From contig NC_133534.1 of assembly GCF_048544455.1 (NCBI RefSeq), forward strand, positions 92,210,137-92,274,136: DNA of 64,000 nt, given 5' to 3'. Positions 35,876 through 46,835 of this stretch are shown here, one piece after another (the first letter of the stretch is position 1; each line of letters begins with the position of its first letter). The position numbers were made by a program, and so were the translations under genes. The notes under the pieces were generated by a model. That model was not told where the DNA came from and searched no databases. It was given only the letters and a program-made list of their open reading frames with translations. The DNA is from Silene latifolia. Taxonomy: Eukaryota; Streptophyta; Magnoliopsida; Caryophyllales; Caryophyllaceae.

Positions 35876-37584
35876 TGATGTGAGTTTTATTTGCGCACAT
35901 TTAGTCCCCTAATTGAGCCTATTTTGCATACTATTATAACATTTTATGGCCATTTTATCCGTCAAAACCTTCCTATTTGCTTTTCTATCGCATTTCATAT
36001 GTTTTGTAGAAAAGGAGATAATAAGGCGGAAATTCCCGTCTTTCGTGCATATTTGGAAGCTTATTGATGATATTAGATGGACTAGTATGAAGAGGAAGCA
36101 AGGACCAAAGACCAATTCCACAAGAATAAAATGGAAGTGAACAAAAAGGGAAGAAAAGAAGAAGAACCACTGCTAAAGAACAATCCGAGCGGATTGTCTA
36201 CAATCCGCCCGTCTCCTCACAACACAATCCGAGCGGATTCCCATAAAGACGCACGGATTGCCCCACCAGAATCCGCCCGGATTCCATCGAATCCGCTCGT
36301 CTTCCGTCAGCAGAATCCGCCCGTCCCGACCTTAATCCGCCCGGATTCCAGCCCAGCGCATTTTCGTCTTCTTCAAGCCTCAAAGAAAGACGCCCTTCCT
36401 TCAAGAAATACCGGCTTCTCCCTGCTCAAATCTCAAAAGTGTAATTACTAGTTTAGCCCTAAGTTAACCCTAATGCACCCACCTAATTTCCACTATAAAT
36501 ACCCCATTTGTAATAATCAAATCAAAAAGTTTTATTAGATTAGAATACACATCTTTTTAGCTAGAAAAATCCTTCCTTGGATTAGATTAGGAGTACATTA
36601 GAATAGATTACTCTTTAATCTTTCCACAAATTATACATTAATCTTTCCATAATTATTGTTCAAATTTATTATTCATGTTTATTATTGGGTAATTGAAGAT
36701 TATTGGGTTATTATTGGGAGATTGACAACCTTCCATCAATCAATCAAGTTTCTTCTATTATTCTTGCTTTATTATTTGGATCATCTTAAGTTGGTATAAT
36801 TCCTTTACTCTTTAATCTTTATTGTTCATTTCTTCATTCTATTATCATGTTTATACTTGTTGTGATGATTGACACCATTAATGACATGTTTCCCATGATA
36901 ATGAGTGAGTAGTTTCTTTAGCTAGGATTAATGGGTAATTAGGGGAAACCAACATGGGATTGATTCATGCTTAATCTAATATGTTTTCATGATCAAATTG
37001 CTTGCTTGTTGTGATGTCAACTTTATGCACATGTTATGTTTGATGAAATGCCAAGCCTATGAATCCTTGCATTTACAACCATCTCTTATCTATTCAACTT
37101 GACTTGTAAGATATAAACCAACTCGAGTCTTGTTAGACCATGCATAAAAGTTGAATAGGAGGAAAGTAAGTCGACTTGTAGGTGTTGTACAATCTAATCG
37201 ATTCGGCTCCGGGACCCCACCCTTTCTATGAACCGTAAGACATAAACCAACTCGGTTCCTCCACAACACTAATTGCTTGCTTATATTTGTAAACATGTTT
37301 GTATGATCAACACCATGAATCCCCTATGACCCCATGATATCCTAGCACTTTTAATCAATTGTTTACATCTTCCCTTTGATTGCTTGTTTTACTCTATTGC
37401 CCTTTTTAGTTTAGAACACAACTACAAACCCAAACAAATTGTGACACTAGCATAAATTGAGATAGATAGACTTAGAACACAAAGCACACCGTCCCATGGA
37501 TCGACCTCGACTTACCGCTAACTAGTTGTATGTTGAGTATTATAAATGTGTTTGATTGGATGAGTGACGACATCAACCGGATCA
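35876..37584 (+). repeat. A3 3' LTR
   Basis: 1709 bp, same length as the 5' LTR. Its box array is near 36182-36347 and TATAAATACCCC at 36494. It is followed by the second GTACA at 37585-37589. Confidence 0.96.
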
Positions 37585-37589
37585 GTACA

Positions 37590-37622
37590 CAACCCGCATG
37601 CTCAACTCAACACTTTCCAACC

Positions 37623-37705
<83 letters not shown>

Positions 37706-38076
37706 AAATGACATCCTACATCACATGCTTCTAACAAGCCACATTTGAAATCATCTATTATGCAATTTCGTTATTCAATCAACATACATATTCATATTAC
37801 TCATCATCTTTCACCACAATATCCCCTAACCTCCACATGCATTCATCCACTGATTCACACAACACACTTCTATATAGATATGCAATTTACATAGATAAAC
37901 AAATAACGATCCTAAGACACACCATATAGTGACCGGTTCAAAGTTGTAGGGCGAGATCGCGACTTTAGGACGTCTCCCAAGTCTTTGCATTAGCTCCTAA
38001 CAACTCCTACCCGGGTTCATTTTATTTTGACTCCCTAAGTTCATTGGGTTCATTAGTTACAGGTTCCAAAATCGTC
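37590..38076 (-). other. C1 leader, distal part, with TA microsatellite
   Basis: This is the continuation of the C1 leader past A3. It contains a (TA)n microsatellite at 37625-37700 with a few ACA interruptions, then non-coding DNA. The stretch from 37927 matches the C2 leader just inside its PBS (GTGACCGGTTCAAAGTTGTA). Confidence 0.75.
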
Positions 38077-38088
38077 GCTCTGGTACAA
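38077..38088 (-). promoter_or_regulatory. C1 primer-binding site, degenerate tRNA-Met type
   Basis: On the - strand TTGTACCAGAGC, two mismatches from the C2 PBS TGGTATCAGAGC and at the same place relative to the LTR. Confidence 0.75.
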
Positions 38089-38091
38089 CTT

Positions 38092-39440
38092 TGTAACACG
38101 CCCATACTCCAAGTGCCTTACCAGGATCACTTAAGGCATGAGAATGCTACCATCTCGATTACCCGAGGCAATGTATATCAAATAGACAATAAAGAAACAT
38201 ACTTTATTAAATGAGTTTAAAGCGATACAAGTCCAAATCCCAAAACTGATAAAGTAAATACAACTGTTTCTCAAAACTGTCAAACCAACTAAAATAATGT
38301 AAAATAATGTATATGACACAGCGGAAGACTTCTAAACAGCTCGTGGTGACTCAACCCAGCTATCCCATGTGCATAAACTTATACCTACTCAATAACTGTT
38401 CACCATCCCCGAATGGATCACCACAGTTTTCAAAACATTTAAACGGAGGTCAGTATTGGTTACATAAAACAATACATCTGAAACAATAAACAATCCAAAC
38501 TAATCAACCAATCTCCATTATAACTCCAAACACCTGACTACACACTTCTTGCTAGAATACTCATTGCAACAAGTATTCCACATCCCCAGTGGGGGACCGA
38601 AGCCGTTCCCACCTATGCCTCGCTCATCTCATCCGAGTGATAAACCCAAGGTCCTAAATATGCACATCCCTTCTGTGGCGGGTTGCACAGAAGGCGAATC
38701 AAGGGCGTGAAGCCACTCCCGCAAGTGACTCCACTCAGCCAAGGACGCACCTCGCAAACCACAGACAATTATACAACGACCACATTATATAATCAACAAT
38801 CACCAATTCTAAATCCGATAGGATATAAATTAAAAACAATGATTAATCATCAACAATGCCATGTAAACAATACTGAGTAGGGAAACCTTACCTGGAATAG
38901 AAACCACAGGACCGTCACAATAGCTAATCAATAATGTTCCTCTATAAATCCTATTCCTATAACATATATTCACATAATTATCACCTAATCAATATAATCC
39001 TCCCAAAAACCCCAATTCTACCCAATTAGGTTTCCAAACAATCTTATCAAAACATTATAAAAATTATACAAGAATATTACCAATGACGCGATAAACTCAA
39101 TGACGTAAAGAACAAGACAATCCGACGATCCTAGCCTTGCGATTTGTTAACAACGCGAAGAAAGCGAACTACATAACTCCTTTTTCTTTTGAAAGGTTTT
39201 AGAAAGGTGAAAAAGTGATTAGGAAGAATGACGAAAACCTTTTATAATAATCTCGTGTAATTAACAAAACCCGGCTTAAATAACCCGTAAGACTTACTTA
39301 CTCGATCGAGTGCCCCTTACTCAATCGAGTGTAACACGTACTCGATCGAGTACCCATCAGGTCACCTACTATTTCGTATAAAAACATACTTACTCGACAG
39401 AGTAAGCCCCACTCGATAGAGTACCCATATATAGACATAG
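38092..39440 (-). repeat. C1 5' LTR
   Basis: It begins TGTAACACGCCCATACTCC at 38092 and parallels the C2 LTR through the box cluster (39299-39423). The outer end is degraded; length compared with C2 puts it near 39440, but no clean TG...CA end or target duplication is visible. Confidence 0.75.
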
Positions 39441-39612
39441 AAAACCGTAAAATTAAAATTAAGGTTTATCTTCTTTCACTCTTACAAATATTCATCTCTT
39501 ATTCTGGTGAATGAATCCTTATTTGCAATCTTTCCTCGTTTGTTATTTATTCTCTTGAGATTCATTGGTCAAACTGACTCTTTCTTTCTGAACTGTGATG
39601 GAAGTTTGGTGC
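39441..39612 (+). other. Left flank of A4 (probably C3 internal DNA)
   Basis: AT-rich DNA with no recognisable gene. It ends in GGTGC (39608-39612), which is repeated at 50545-50549 after A4, so it was joined to 50550 before A4 inserted. Confidence 0.5.
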
Positions 39613-41354
39613 TGATGTGACCATAATTAGAGCATATTTAGTCCCTGAATTAGCCTTGTTCCCATGCTTTTTAGTGCATATTTGGGTCATTTATTGTCTT
39701 TAGTTCTTTGTTTTGCATATTCTTCGAGGTTTTGTGTCCTTGGTAGGAAAGGAGTGCAAACCTTGCATTTTCATGGCAAAACGAGACTAAATTGATTGAA
39801 TTCAATGACCAAGCATCAAGGAGAGACAAGATTAGAAGGCCTTTGTACATACTATAGTAGATGGGCAATGATGAGGAAAGATCTTTGCATCCCCGAGGAA
39901 ATCCCCAAGGATTTTATGAATAAAAGGGAAGAAAAGAAGAAGAAATGTGACTGTCCAGCAATCCGTGCGGATTGTCCTGAAGACGCCCGTCCTCCACCTC
40001 CACAATCCGAGCGTCTTCACCACAAGACGCCCGGGCAGCAACCCCAGAAGACGCCCGTCTTCTCCCCAAGACGCCCGGGCAGAGACCCTCGAATCCGCCC
40101 GTCCCGTGCTAAAGACGCACGGATTCCAAGGAAGCACAACTTCGTTTTCTTCAAGCTTCAAGAAAGATGCCCATCCTTCCAAAATGACCGGCGTTTCCTT
40201 AAGTAGGAACTTAATCGTCATTTAAGCCCTTAGTTAACCCTAATTCCTACACCTAATCCCCACTATAAATACCCCATTAGTCTAATTAGAAGAGCATGTT
40301 CTTCTTAGCAATCTCTAGGGTAGTTAATATCAATCAAAAATCTCTTTAATTTTGTAATCAACAATTAATCAAGTTTTAATACAAGTTTTATTTCCTTAAT
40401 CTCTCTTTTGTTCATCCTTTATTTTGGGTAATTGAAGATTATTTGGGTTATTATTGGGAGATTGACAACCTCTCAATCAAGCATCAAGTACTTCTTTTAT
40501 TCTTTGCTTTATTATTGGAATCATTAGTAGGTATAATTCTCTTAATCCCTTTTTAATTATTGCTAATTACTTTCATTTATTCATCATGTTTCACCTTGTT
40601 GGTATGATTGGAAACCTTGCTAGCATGTTCAACATGATAATGAGTGACTAGTTCCATAGCTAGGGTTAATGGGTAATTAGGGGAAACCAACATGAGGAAT
40701 GATTCATGCTTAAATTAATATGCTTTCATGGTTTATTTGCTTGCTTGTTATGATCTCAACTCATGCACATGTTATGTTTGATGAAATGCGAGCCTATGAA
40801 TCCTTGCATTTTTTTTACCCATCACCTATATTTTCAATGAGACTTGTAAGACATAAACCAACTCGAGTCTCATTAGACCATGCATGTTGTTAAGTAGGGA
40901 AGACTAAGTCGACTTGTAGGTGTTGTACAATCTAATCGATTCGGTTCCGGGACCCAAACTTTCCTAGGATTGTAAGATATAACCCAACTCAATCCATCAC
41001 AACAATAATTGCTTGCTTATAATTTGAGAACATGTTTGTATGATGAATTCCCATGAATCCCCTATGACCCCATGATACCCTAGTGCTTTTTATCAATTGT
41101 TTACAACCCTTTTTAATTCATCTTGCTTGTTTACTTTCATTGCTATTTAGTTTAGTGACCATCTACATCAACCCAAATTGTGATACCCCTAAGACACCAC
41201 TAGTTGCAATAGAAATCTCATCTCAATTTTCGTCCCTTGGGATCCGACCTTTACTTGCCTCTTTACTAATTGTAGAGTTGTTTGTGAAGCTATAAATTGT
41301 GGTTTGGTCTAGGTGCTCCTAACGACAAGTTACCGAAAAGATTTAGTCCGACCA
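39613..41354 (+). repeat. A4 5' LTR
   Basis: 1742 bp, TGATGTGACC...CCGACCA, closely matching 48807-50544. The two copies differ by scattered substitutions and small indels. Confidence 0.95.
39960..40271 (+). promoter_or_regulatory. A4 5' LTR promoter: CG-NN-CG boxes and TATA box
   Basis: About eight boxes at 39960-40125 (AATCCGTGCGGATT, AATCCGAGCGTCTT, AAGACGCCCGTCTT, AAGACGCACGGATT and others), followed by TATAAATACCCC at 40264. The 3' LTR repeats this at about 49153-49464, with one box decayed to AAGACGCCCATCCT. Confidence 0.65.
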
Positions 41355-41358
41355 AAAA

Positions 41359-41376
41359 TGGCGCCGTTGCCGGGGA
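41359..41376 (+). promoter_or_regulatory. A4 primer-binding site, tRNA-Asp type
   Basis: TGGCGCCGTTGCCGGGGA, 4 bp after the LTR end. Confidence 0.95.
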
Positions 41377-41494
41377 CGGTGTTAACTTGATTTAGATTTT
41401 CTTATATTGTTATTAGTTGTGTCTTTCTTTGCCTTGGGGAAGTAAAACTCCTCAAGGTTTGTTCTAATTGCTTTCGTGTTGTTTGATATTTTGC

Positions 41495-44292
41495 ATGTCT
41501 AGAAGGTCACAAGGTGATTTGTTACCTTTTGATCGTGAAATTGAAAGAACTTTGACAACCAATAGAAGACTTGCTAGGATAAATTTGAGAGGTATTATTG
41601 AGGTTGTAGACATTCAACCAACTATTGAGTTCATCAACCCTTTTGCAAGAGAAGGTGAGGAGAACCCAACACAAAATACAACACAAAATTAACCCACAAT
41701 GCCTATGTTTTCATCACATTCCGTACCCACCGAGGAGAACCTACCCAATGGTACTCCCACACCACAACATCTAACCGGAAATTTTATTGCCAAATCCGCA
41801 TTTATCCAATTAGTCGAAAGAAGCCAATTTGGGGGGATGCCTAGTGAAGACCCTCACTCTCATATGGAGTCCTTTTGTGACTATTGTGATGCGATTTCTC
41901 AAACCGGTGTAACTCAAGACCAAATTCGATGGGTCTTATTTTCTTTTTCTCTAATTGGCACCGCGAAACATGGTTGAAGGGCCTTGATAAGGCCACTCTC
42001 GGAATTGATTCTTGAAAGAAGTTGGCTCTAGCTTTCTACAAAAAGTTCTATCTACCGGAAAAGACTAACATGCTAAGAGCTCAAATTACATGTTTTAAGC
42101 AAAGGGATGAAGAATCTTTGTATGAAGCTTGTGAGCGGTTCAAAGGAATTTGTCGCTCATGTCCTCACCATGGACTTACCGAGTGGTTCTTGGTACAACA
42201 ATTTTGGAATGGTCTATATGAAGATTCAAGGAACATTCTCAACGTGGGATCAAATGGAATGTTCACCGAAGTTGATGACAATCAAACTTGGAACAAAATT
42301 GAGGAAATGGCGGTCCATAACTCACAATATAGTAGATCTCGCAAGGCTACTAGAGCAGGAAAGCATGAAGTGGACTCCGTTACTCAATTGGGTGTAAAAC
42401 TTAGTGCTCACATTGATACCATCAATTTGAAGTTTGAAAAGGCTATGGCTACACATGAAGAAGCCTCAAAATCACCAAAGCATCATGTTAATGCCATGAC
42501 GGCATCTTCATCAATCCCATGTGGGATATGTGAGAATTGTGGAACTTTTGGACATGACCCAAGTGAGTGTAGGAGAACAAATGAACAAGTAAATGCTTTC
42601 CAAGCATACAAGAGTGGTACCCCTTATTCCGACTATTACAATGAAAACACCAAATTCCATCCAAATCTCTCATACAAAAGCCAAAATGTTCAAAACCCTC
42701 AAACAAAATACACCCCACCTCCCATGAGAAACCAAAATCAAAGACCCTTTTACAACCAAAACCAAGGTTACCAAAATCAGTCTCCATACAATCAACAAAA
42801 TGACCAAGGTTTTGATGTTCAAAAAGCAGTCCTTCAAATGCAAAAGAATCAACAAGAATTTTTCACTCAAATGCAAAAGGATAGTCAAGCAAAGGAAACC
42901 ACCATCAACAACATCCTAGCTCACACCAAAATGTTGGAAACCCTATTGACTAAACTAGCATCTTCAAGCTCACAAAGACAAAAGGGGCAATTACCACCTC
43001 AAAGTAATCCCCCAAGACATGAAACGGTTAGTGCCATTCACTTGAGAAGTGGTACAAGGTATGAAGCACTGAAGAAGCAAGTTGAGGATGAAGTTGTGAA
43101 AGCTAGTGACAAGGAAGAAATTGTGCAAAACTCCAAGGATGGAGAACCATCAAAAGAATAAATTTCAAAGAAAAATGAAGACAAGGTCAAGGAGAAGGAG
43201 CCCATTATGATTAGACTTCCTTTTCCAAGTCGTCAAGCCAAGCCCAAATTTGATGACCAACTTGGAAAATTTATGGAAATTGTGAAGATTTTGGAAGTCT
43301 CATATCCTTTCACGGAATTAATCAATCACGTGCCGGCCTATGCGAAATACATGAAAGACATCCTCACAAAGAAGAAGTCGATCCGGAAGCTTGAGACTAT
43401 CGCCTTCACTAAGGTGAGTAGTGCAATACTTCAAGGGAGTTCACCTCCAAAACTCAAGGATCCGGGAAGCTTCTCAATACCGTGTACCATTGGCGACACC
43501 ACGATCAACAAAGCCTTATGTGATCTAGGGGCTAGTGTGAGTGTTATGTCGTACTCGGTGAGTAAAAGGTTAGGGATGAGAGAGCTTAAAAGCACCAATA
43601 TCACACTCTAAATGGCCGATAGATCGACGAAGACACCATTAGGGATATGGGAAGATGTTCCCGTACGAATTGGAAAAATTTTCATCCCGGTGGACTTTGT
43701 CATTGTTGATATGGAAGAAGACTCCAACATTCCAATCATTCTAGGAAGACCTTTCTTACACAGCGCGGGTGCGGTGATTGATGTGAAACATGGAGAGCTC
43801 ACTCTAGAAGTGAGAGATGAGAGTATAACTTTCAATCTTGACAAGACCACGAGAGCTCCCCGTTTGCATGAACCATGTTTTATGATTGATCATTATAGCC
43901 GGAAGGATGATAGGAAGAAGTCGGAACTCCAATGGAAGAAGAAAATTGAAGATGCTCCATTCAAAGAGCAAGTGAATTGTAACAAAGAGAGCTTGAAAAG
44001 CTCACCAAAGTCAAGCAATGAAGAAGATGGCCTCATTGGCCAAGACAAGAAAATGGGAGAGTTATCTCTATCAACTCAAGAGATCTTTAGTGATCAAGTA
44101 GATGAAGTGTGTGATCTTTGGGACGATGAATTTGAAGGGCTTTTCAATCCCTATATTGGTAATGCTATCGATCAAGACCGACAACAAGGGCAAAGATCTA
44201 TTGAAGATCTTTATCATGACAATGAACAAGCTTTTGATTACTTCTTCAAGGTGTTAAGCAACATCAACAAAACCTTGGACATGCCCCCATAA
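41495..44292 (+). pseudogene. A4 gag-protease pseudogene
   Basis: Start ATG 41495 (MSRRSQGDLLPFDREIE), the same N-terminus as A5. The gag core includes FIQLVERSQFGGMPSEDPHSH, LALAFYKKFYLPEKTN and SCPHHGLTEWFL. The knuckle CENCGTFGHDPSEC is intact near 42530-42575, followed by an Asn/Gln/Pro-rich stretch and the coiled tail VLQMQKNQQEFFTQMQKDSQ. Protease has CDLGASVSVMSYSVSKRL near 43520-43570 and [19 protein letters not shown] near 43730-43790. In-frame TAA codons lie at 41690-41692, 43159-43161 and 43609-43611, and a frameshift near 41970. At two of these stops A5 or the consensus has CAA. The protease is followed by an acidic extension, not by RT. Confidence 0.9.
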
Positions 44293-44612
44293 CATCTCAC
44301 TAAGGATGAGAGTTTGGTGTAGTCCTCCCTAAACCACCATTTGTAAATATTTTTAACCCCCTAACTCGCACTTTAATTCTTATATTGCATTTTTGCCATT
44401 TTTGGATTTTTGTGCCTTGATCAAGGTAATTATCATTTTTGAGAGAAGTAAGGGAGGGACTAATGATTTCAATTGATGTGTAGTTCTTTAGCTTAGTGTG
44501 GGGATAGCAATTGCCTAGGCTATCCATGCCTTAGTAGTGCCCCCACAACGAAGAACACGAGATTTTGAAGAATGAAAAATGACAAGGGATATGCAAGTAC
44601 ACAGATGGAAAT
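44293..44612 (+). other. A4 spacer after protease
   Basis: No recognisable gene. T-rich then mixed sequence, with a GTGTGGGGATAGC purine-rich word near 44499. Confidence 0.5.
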
Positions 44613-45183
44613 GAATCCGGGTAAAAGGGGCAGAATCCGAGCGTTTTCAAGAGAATCCGCCCGTCTTCAGGCAACCCGGGCGTCTTGGTCCGAATCGCCC
44701 GTCCTTCATGAGCTGAATTTTTGAAATTTTGGGACTGTTAACGAATCTGGGTGTCCTGCAAAAGAATCCGCCCGTCCTCAAAAAGACGCCTGTCCTTCAA
44801 GGGAAGCCGCCCGTCTTTTTGGCTGAGAAAAACAAGAAAAATCCCTGGAAAGGAATCCGCCCGGCTTCACTGAAAGACGCCCGTCCCGTAGCTGAACAAT
44901 CCGAGCGTCTTTGCTCAAAGACGCCCGTCTTTAAGCGAGGATTTCCCAACCCAGAACAGACAGAATCCGGGCGTCCCGAAGGAAAGCCGCCCGTCTTCCC
45001 CCTGCATTACACACAAAACTGAAAACCCTCATCCTCTCCATCATAAAAACAAGATTTCCTCAACCACATTCATCAAAATCAAATCAAAACATCCTTCTAA
45101 CAAAAATTAATCACTCCTCTTTCAACAAAAATCAAACCAAGCACAAAATCTTCAACCTTTGAGTCAATTTTTGAATTTATAAA
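44613..45183 (+). promoter_or_regulatory. A4 internal CG-NN-CG array and TATA-like box ahead of ORF-1
   Basis: About fourteen boxes occur between 44613 and 44996 (for example AATCCGCCCGTCTT, AAGACGCCCGTCCC, AAGCCGCCCGTCTT). TATAAAGG at 45178 lies 86 bp before the ORF-1 ATG. The spacing from array to TATA (about 180 bp) is longer than in A3. A second promoter is inferred from layout. Confidence 0.5.
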
Positions 45184-45263
45184 GGCAAAGCCTTTCACCT
45201 TAAAATCGATTTGGGTACACTTGGAAATTGAAGATTTTCACTCTTTTCTTGGTTCAAGCATCA

Positions 45264-46835
45264 ATGGCAAGGACAAAAGGAGCAACAAAGGCACCAAAGG
45301 CAAAGGCACTCTCAACAAGACAAAAGAGTCTTCAAGCAAAGAAAGCCTCATTGCCTATGGTCGTAGCTAGCTCAAACTTGGAAGTGCAACAAGAACAACC
45401 TCCCTTGGAAGCAACAACATCTACTACTCCGGAAATTGCTCAACTTTTGAACTATCCGGAGGTAATTTTCATTTCCAAATCCCATAGGGAAACTTTTGCC
45501 AATTTTGCTAGAAAATCCTTTCTATCCACCAAGTTTATTTGTAAAGATGCCTTAGATAAGTTGGGTGTCCTTGAGCAAACTAGAGCCTTCTTTAAAGCCA
45601 TGGGGTTGGAAAAATTGTTTACAACAAAAGAATTGACATACCCCTCCCTTACCTTAGAATTCTTGAGTTCTTTGAAAGTTACAAAGGTAGAGACCATGGA
45701 AAACATCGAGTTCCGCCTAGCTAATGTTAGTAGGCGCATCTCCTTTGAGGAAATGAGTAAAGCTTTGGGTCTTGATGATTCACCTAGTTATTTCAAGAAT
45801 GTTGGAAAGTATGACCCCGCTCCTCTTTGGGAGGCGATTTCCGGAAGGAAATTTGAGAACTATCATGCTAGTCGCGCTCTATTAGTTCACCATCCGGGCA
45901 TTCGAGTGTGGCACAAGGTCATAGGGAACACCATCATTGCAAGAAAAGACACCAACCACTTTACCAAGCTCGATTTTGTTCTTCTTGAGTCGTCCTTAAA
46001 CATTGGAAGGGAATTCACCAAGCCTTTCAACTCTCTAAGGCTTTTGGTGGATAAATTGCTAAATTTTGATTGTGGGAAGCAAGGCACTACCGTTATTGTA
46101 AATGGAGATCTAGTCACTCTTTTGGCTAAATACTTTGATCCGAACTTCAATAAGGATAGCAAGTATGTGGCAAAAAAGGGTGGTCATCTCATTGATTTGG
46201 ATACTATGATAAACAAATACAAGTGGGTCTCTCATAACCCTCTTGACACCAAGTATGGGTGGCTCACTAGTGAGGCTTGATCTTTTACTTTGCCTTTGAA
46301 GATTTGTCGTTTAAGTGTCCATCAGACCAACTATCTCCTTCCCCTCTCAAAAGAGGCCGAATACATTATCCGACAACAAAGGGATGAAATTGAAATGCCC
46401 TCCTTTTCCATTGTCACACCACCCTATCCTTTCAAGTACCAAGAGTTCAAACCCGAAGGTGTTGAAGCAAGCAAAGATTATATGACTCTTCTTATGCAAG
46501 AGATGCATAAGCAAGCTTTTAAGGGTCGGGAAGATGCTTACTCAGCCCAATATCCACCCCTCCTTCATTTAGCTAGGCAAGGACTCCTTGATCCTTCATG
46601 TCCTTTGCCTAGTTGGGCGGATAGGGAAGTCTTCTTTCCGAGTGCATCTAGGGGTGAGATTCTGGGTGACGATGAGGTTGTCGGTGATGCGGTTGATGAT
46701 AGCATTGATGAAGAGGCTAGTGAAGAAGAAGAAGAGGATGATGAACAAAGTGAACAAGAAAGTGAAGAGGGAAGTGGTGATGAGTCCACTTCTATTGAGG
46801 AAGATGATGATAGTGATGATATGATGGAATATTAG
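45264..46835 (+). pseudogene. A4 Athila ORF-1-type protein
   Basis: I chose ATG 45264 (MARTKGATKAPKAKA) because the Lys-rich start resembles A3. Core motifs are YPEVIFISKSHRETFANFAR, YPSLTLEFLSSLKV, FRLANVSRRISFEEMSKALGL and LWEAISGRKF. TGA at 46278-46280 interrupts the frame, which then continues open (LLPLSKEAEYIIRQQRDEIE, HKQAFKGREDAYSAQYPPLL) to 46835. The last 60 residues are almost all Glu, Asp and Ser. Its similarity to A3 ORF-1 is clear but low, perhaps a third of residues in the core by eye. Confidence 0.8.

Larger units (their letters stand above)
19982..37584 (+). mobile_element. Complete non-autonomous Athila-like element A3
   Basis: Two 1709-bp LTRs (19982-21690 and 35876-37584), a perfect tRNA-Asp PBS, a 3' polypurine tract and 5-bp GTACA duplications (19977-19981, 37585-37589) define the element. 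Without the nested chromovirus C2 (22678-30953 plus one CTTGG copy) it is about 9.3 kb. It carries an unusual gag-tail-like ORF and an Athila ORF-1 gene, but no gag core, protease, RT or integrase. About 20 differences between the LTRs are visible by eye, roughly 1 percent, so it is fairly young. Its host is the leader of C1. Confidence 0.95.
13653..39440 (-). mobile_element. Chromovirus C1 (Ty3/gypsy), heavily interrupted
   Basis: On the - strand: 5' LTR about 39440-38092, degenerate PBS 38088-38077, leader 38076-37590 continuing at 19981-19630, gag 19629-18441, protease/RT 18440-16911, and RNase H/integrase 15043-13653. The 3' part, including any chromodomain, is beyond A2 and not visible. 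It is split by A3 (19982-37584), by a LINE (15044-16910) and apparently by A2 (at 13652). Its closest relative is C2, which supplies the reference order for all these parts. Confidence 0.85.

Noticed and set aside
37530-37748. Open frame of alternating Tyr and Ile
   Set aside because: It is translation of the (TA)n microsatellite and nothing more.
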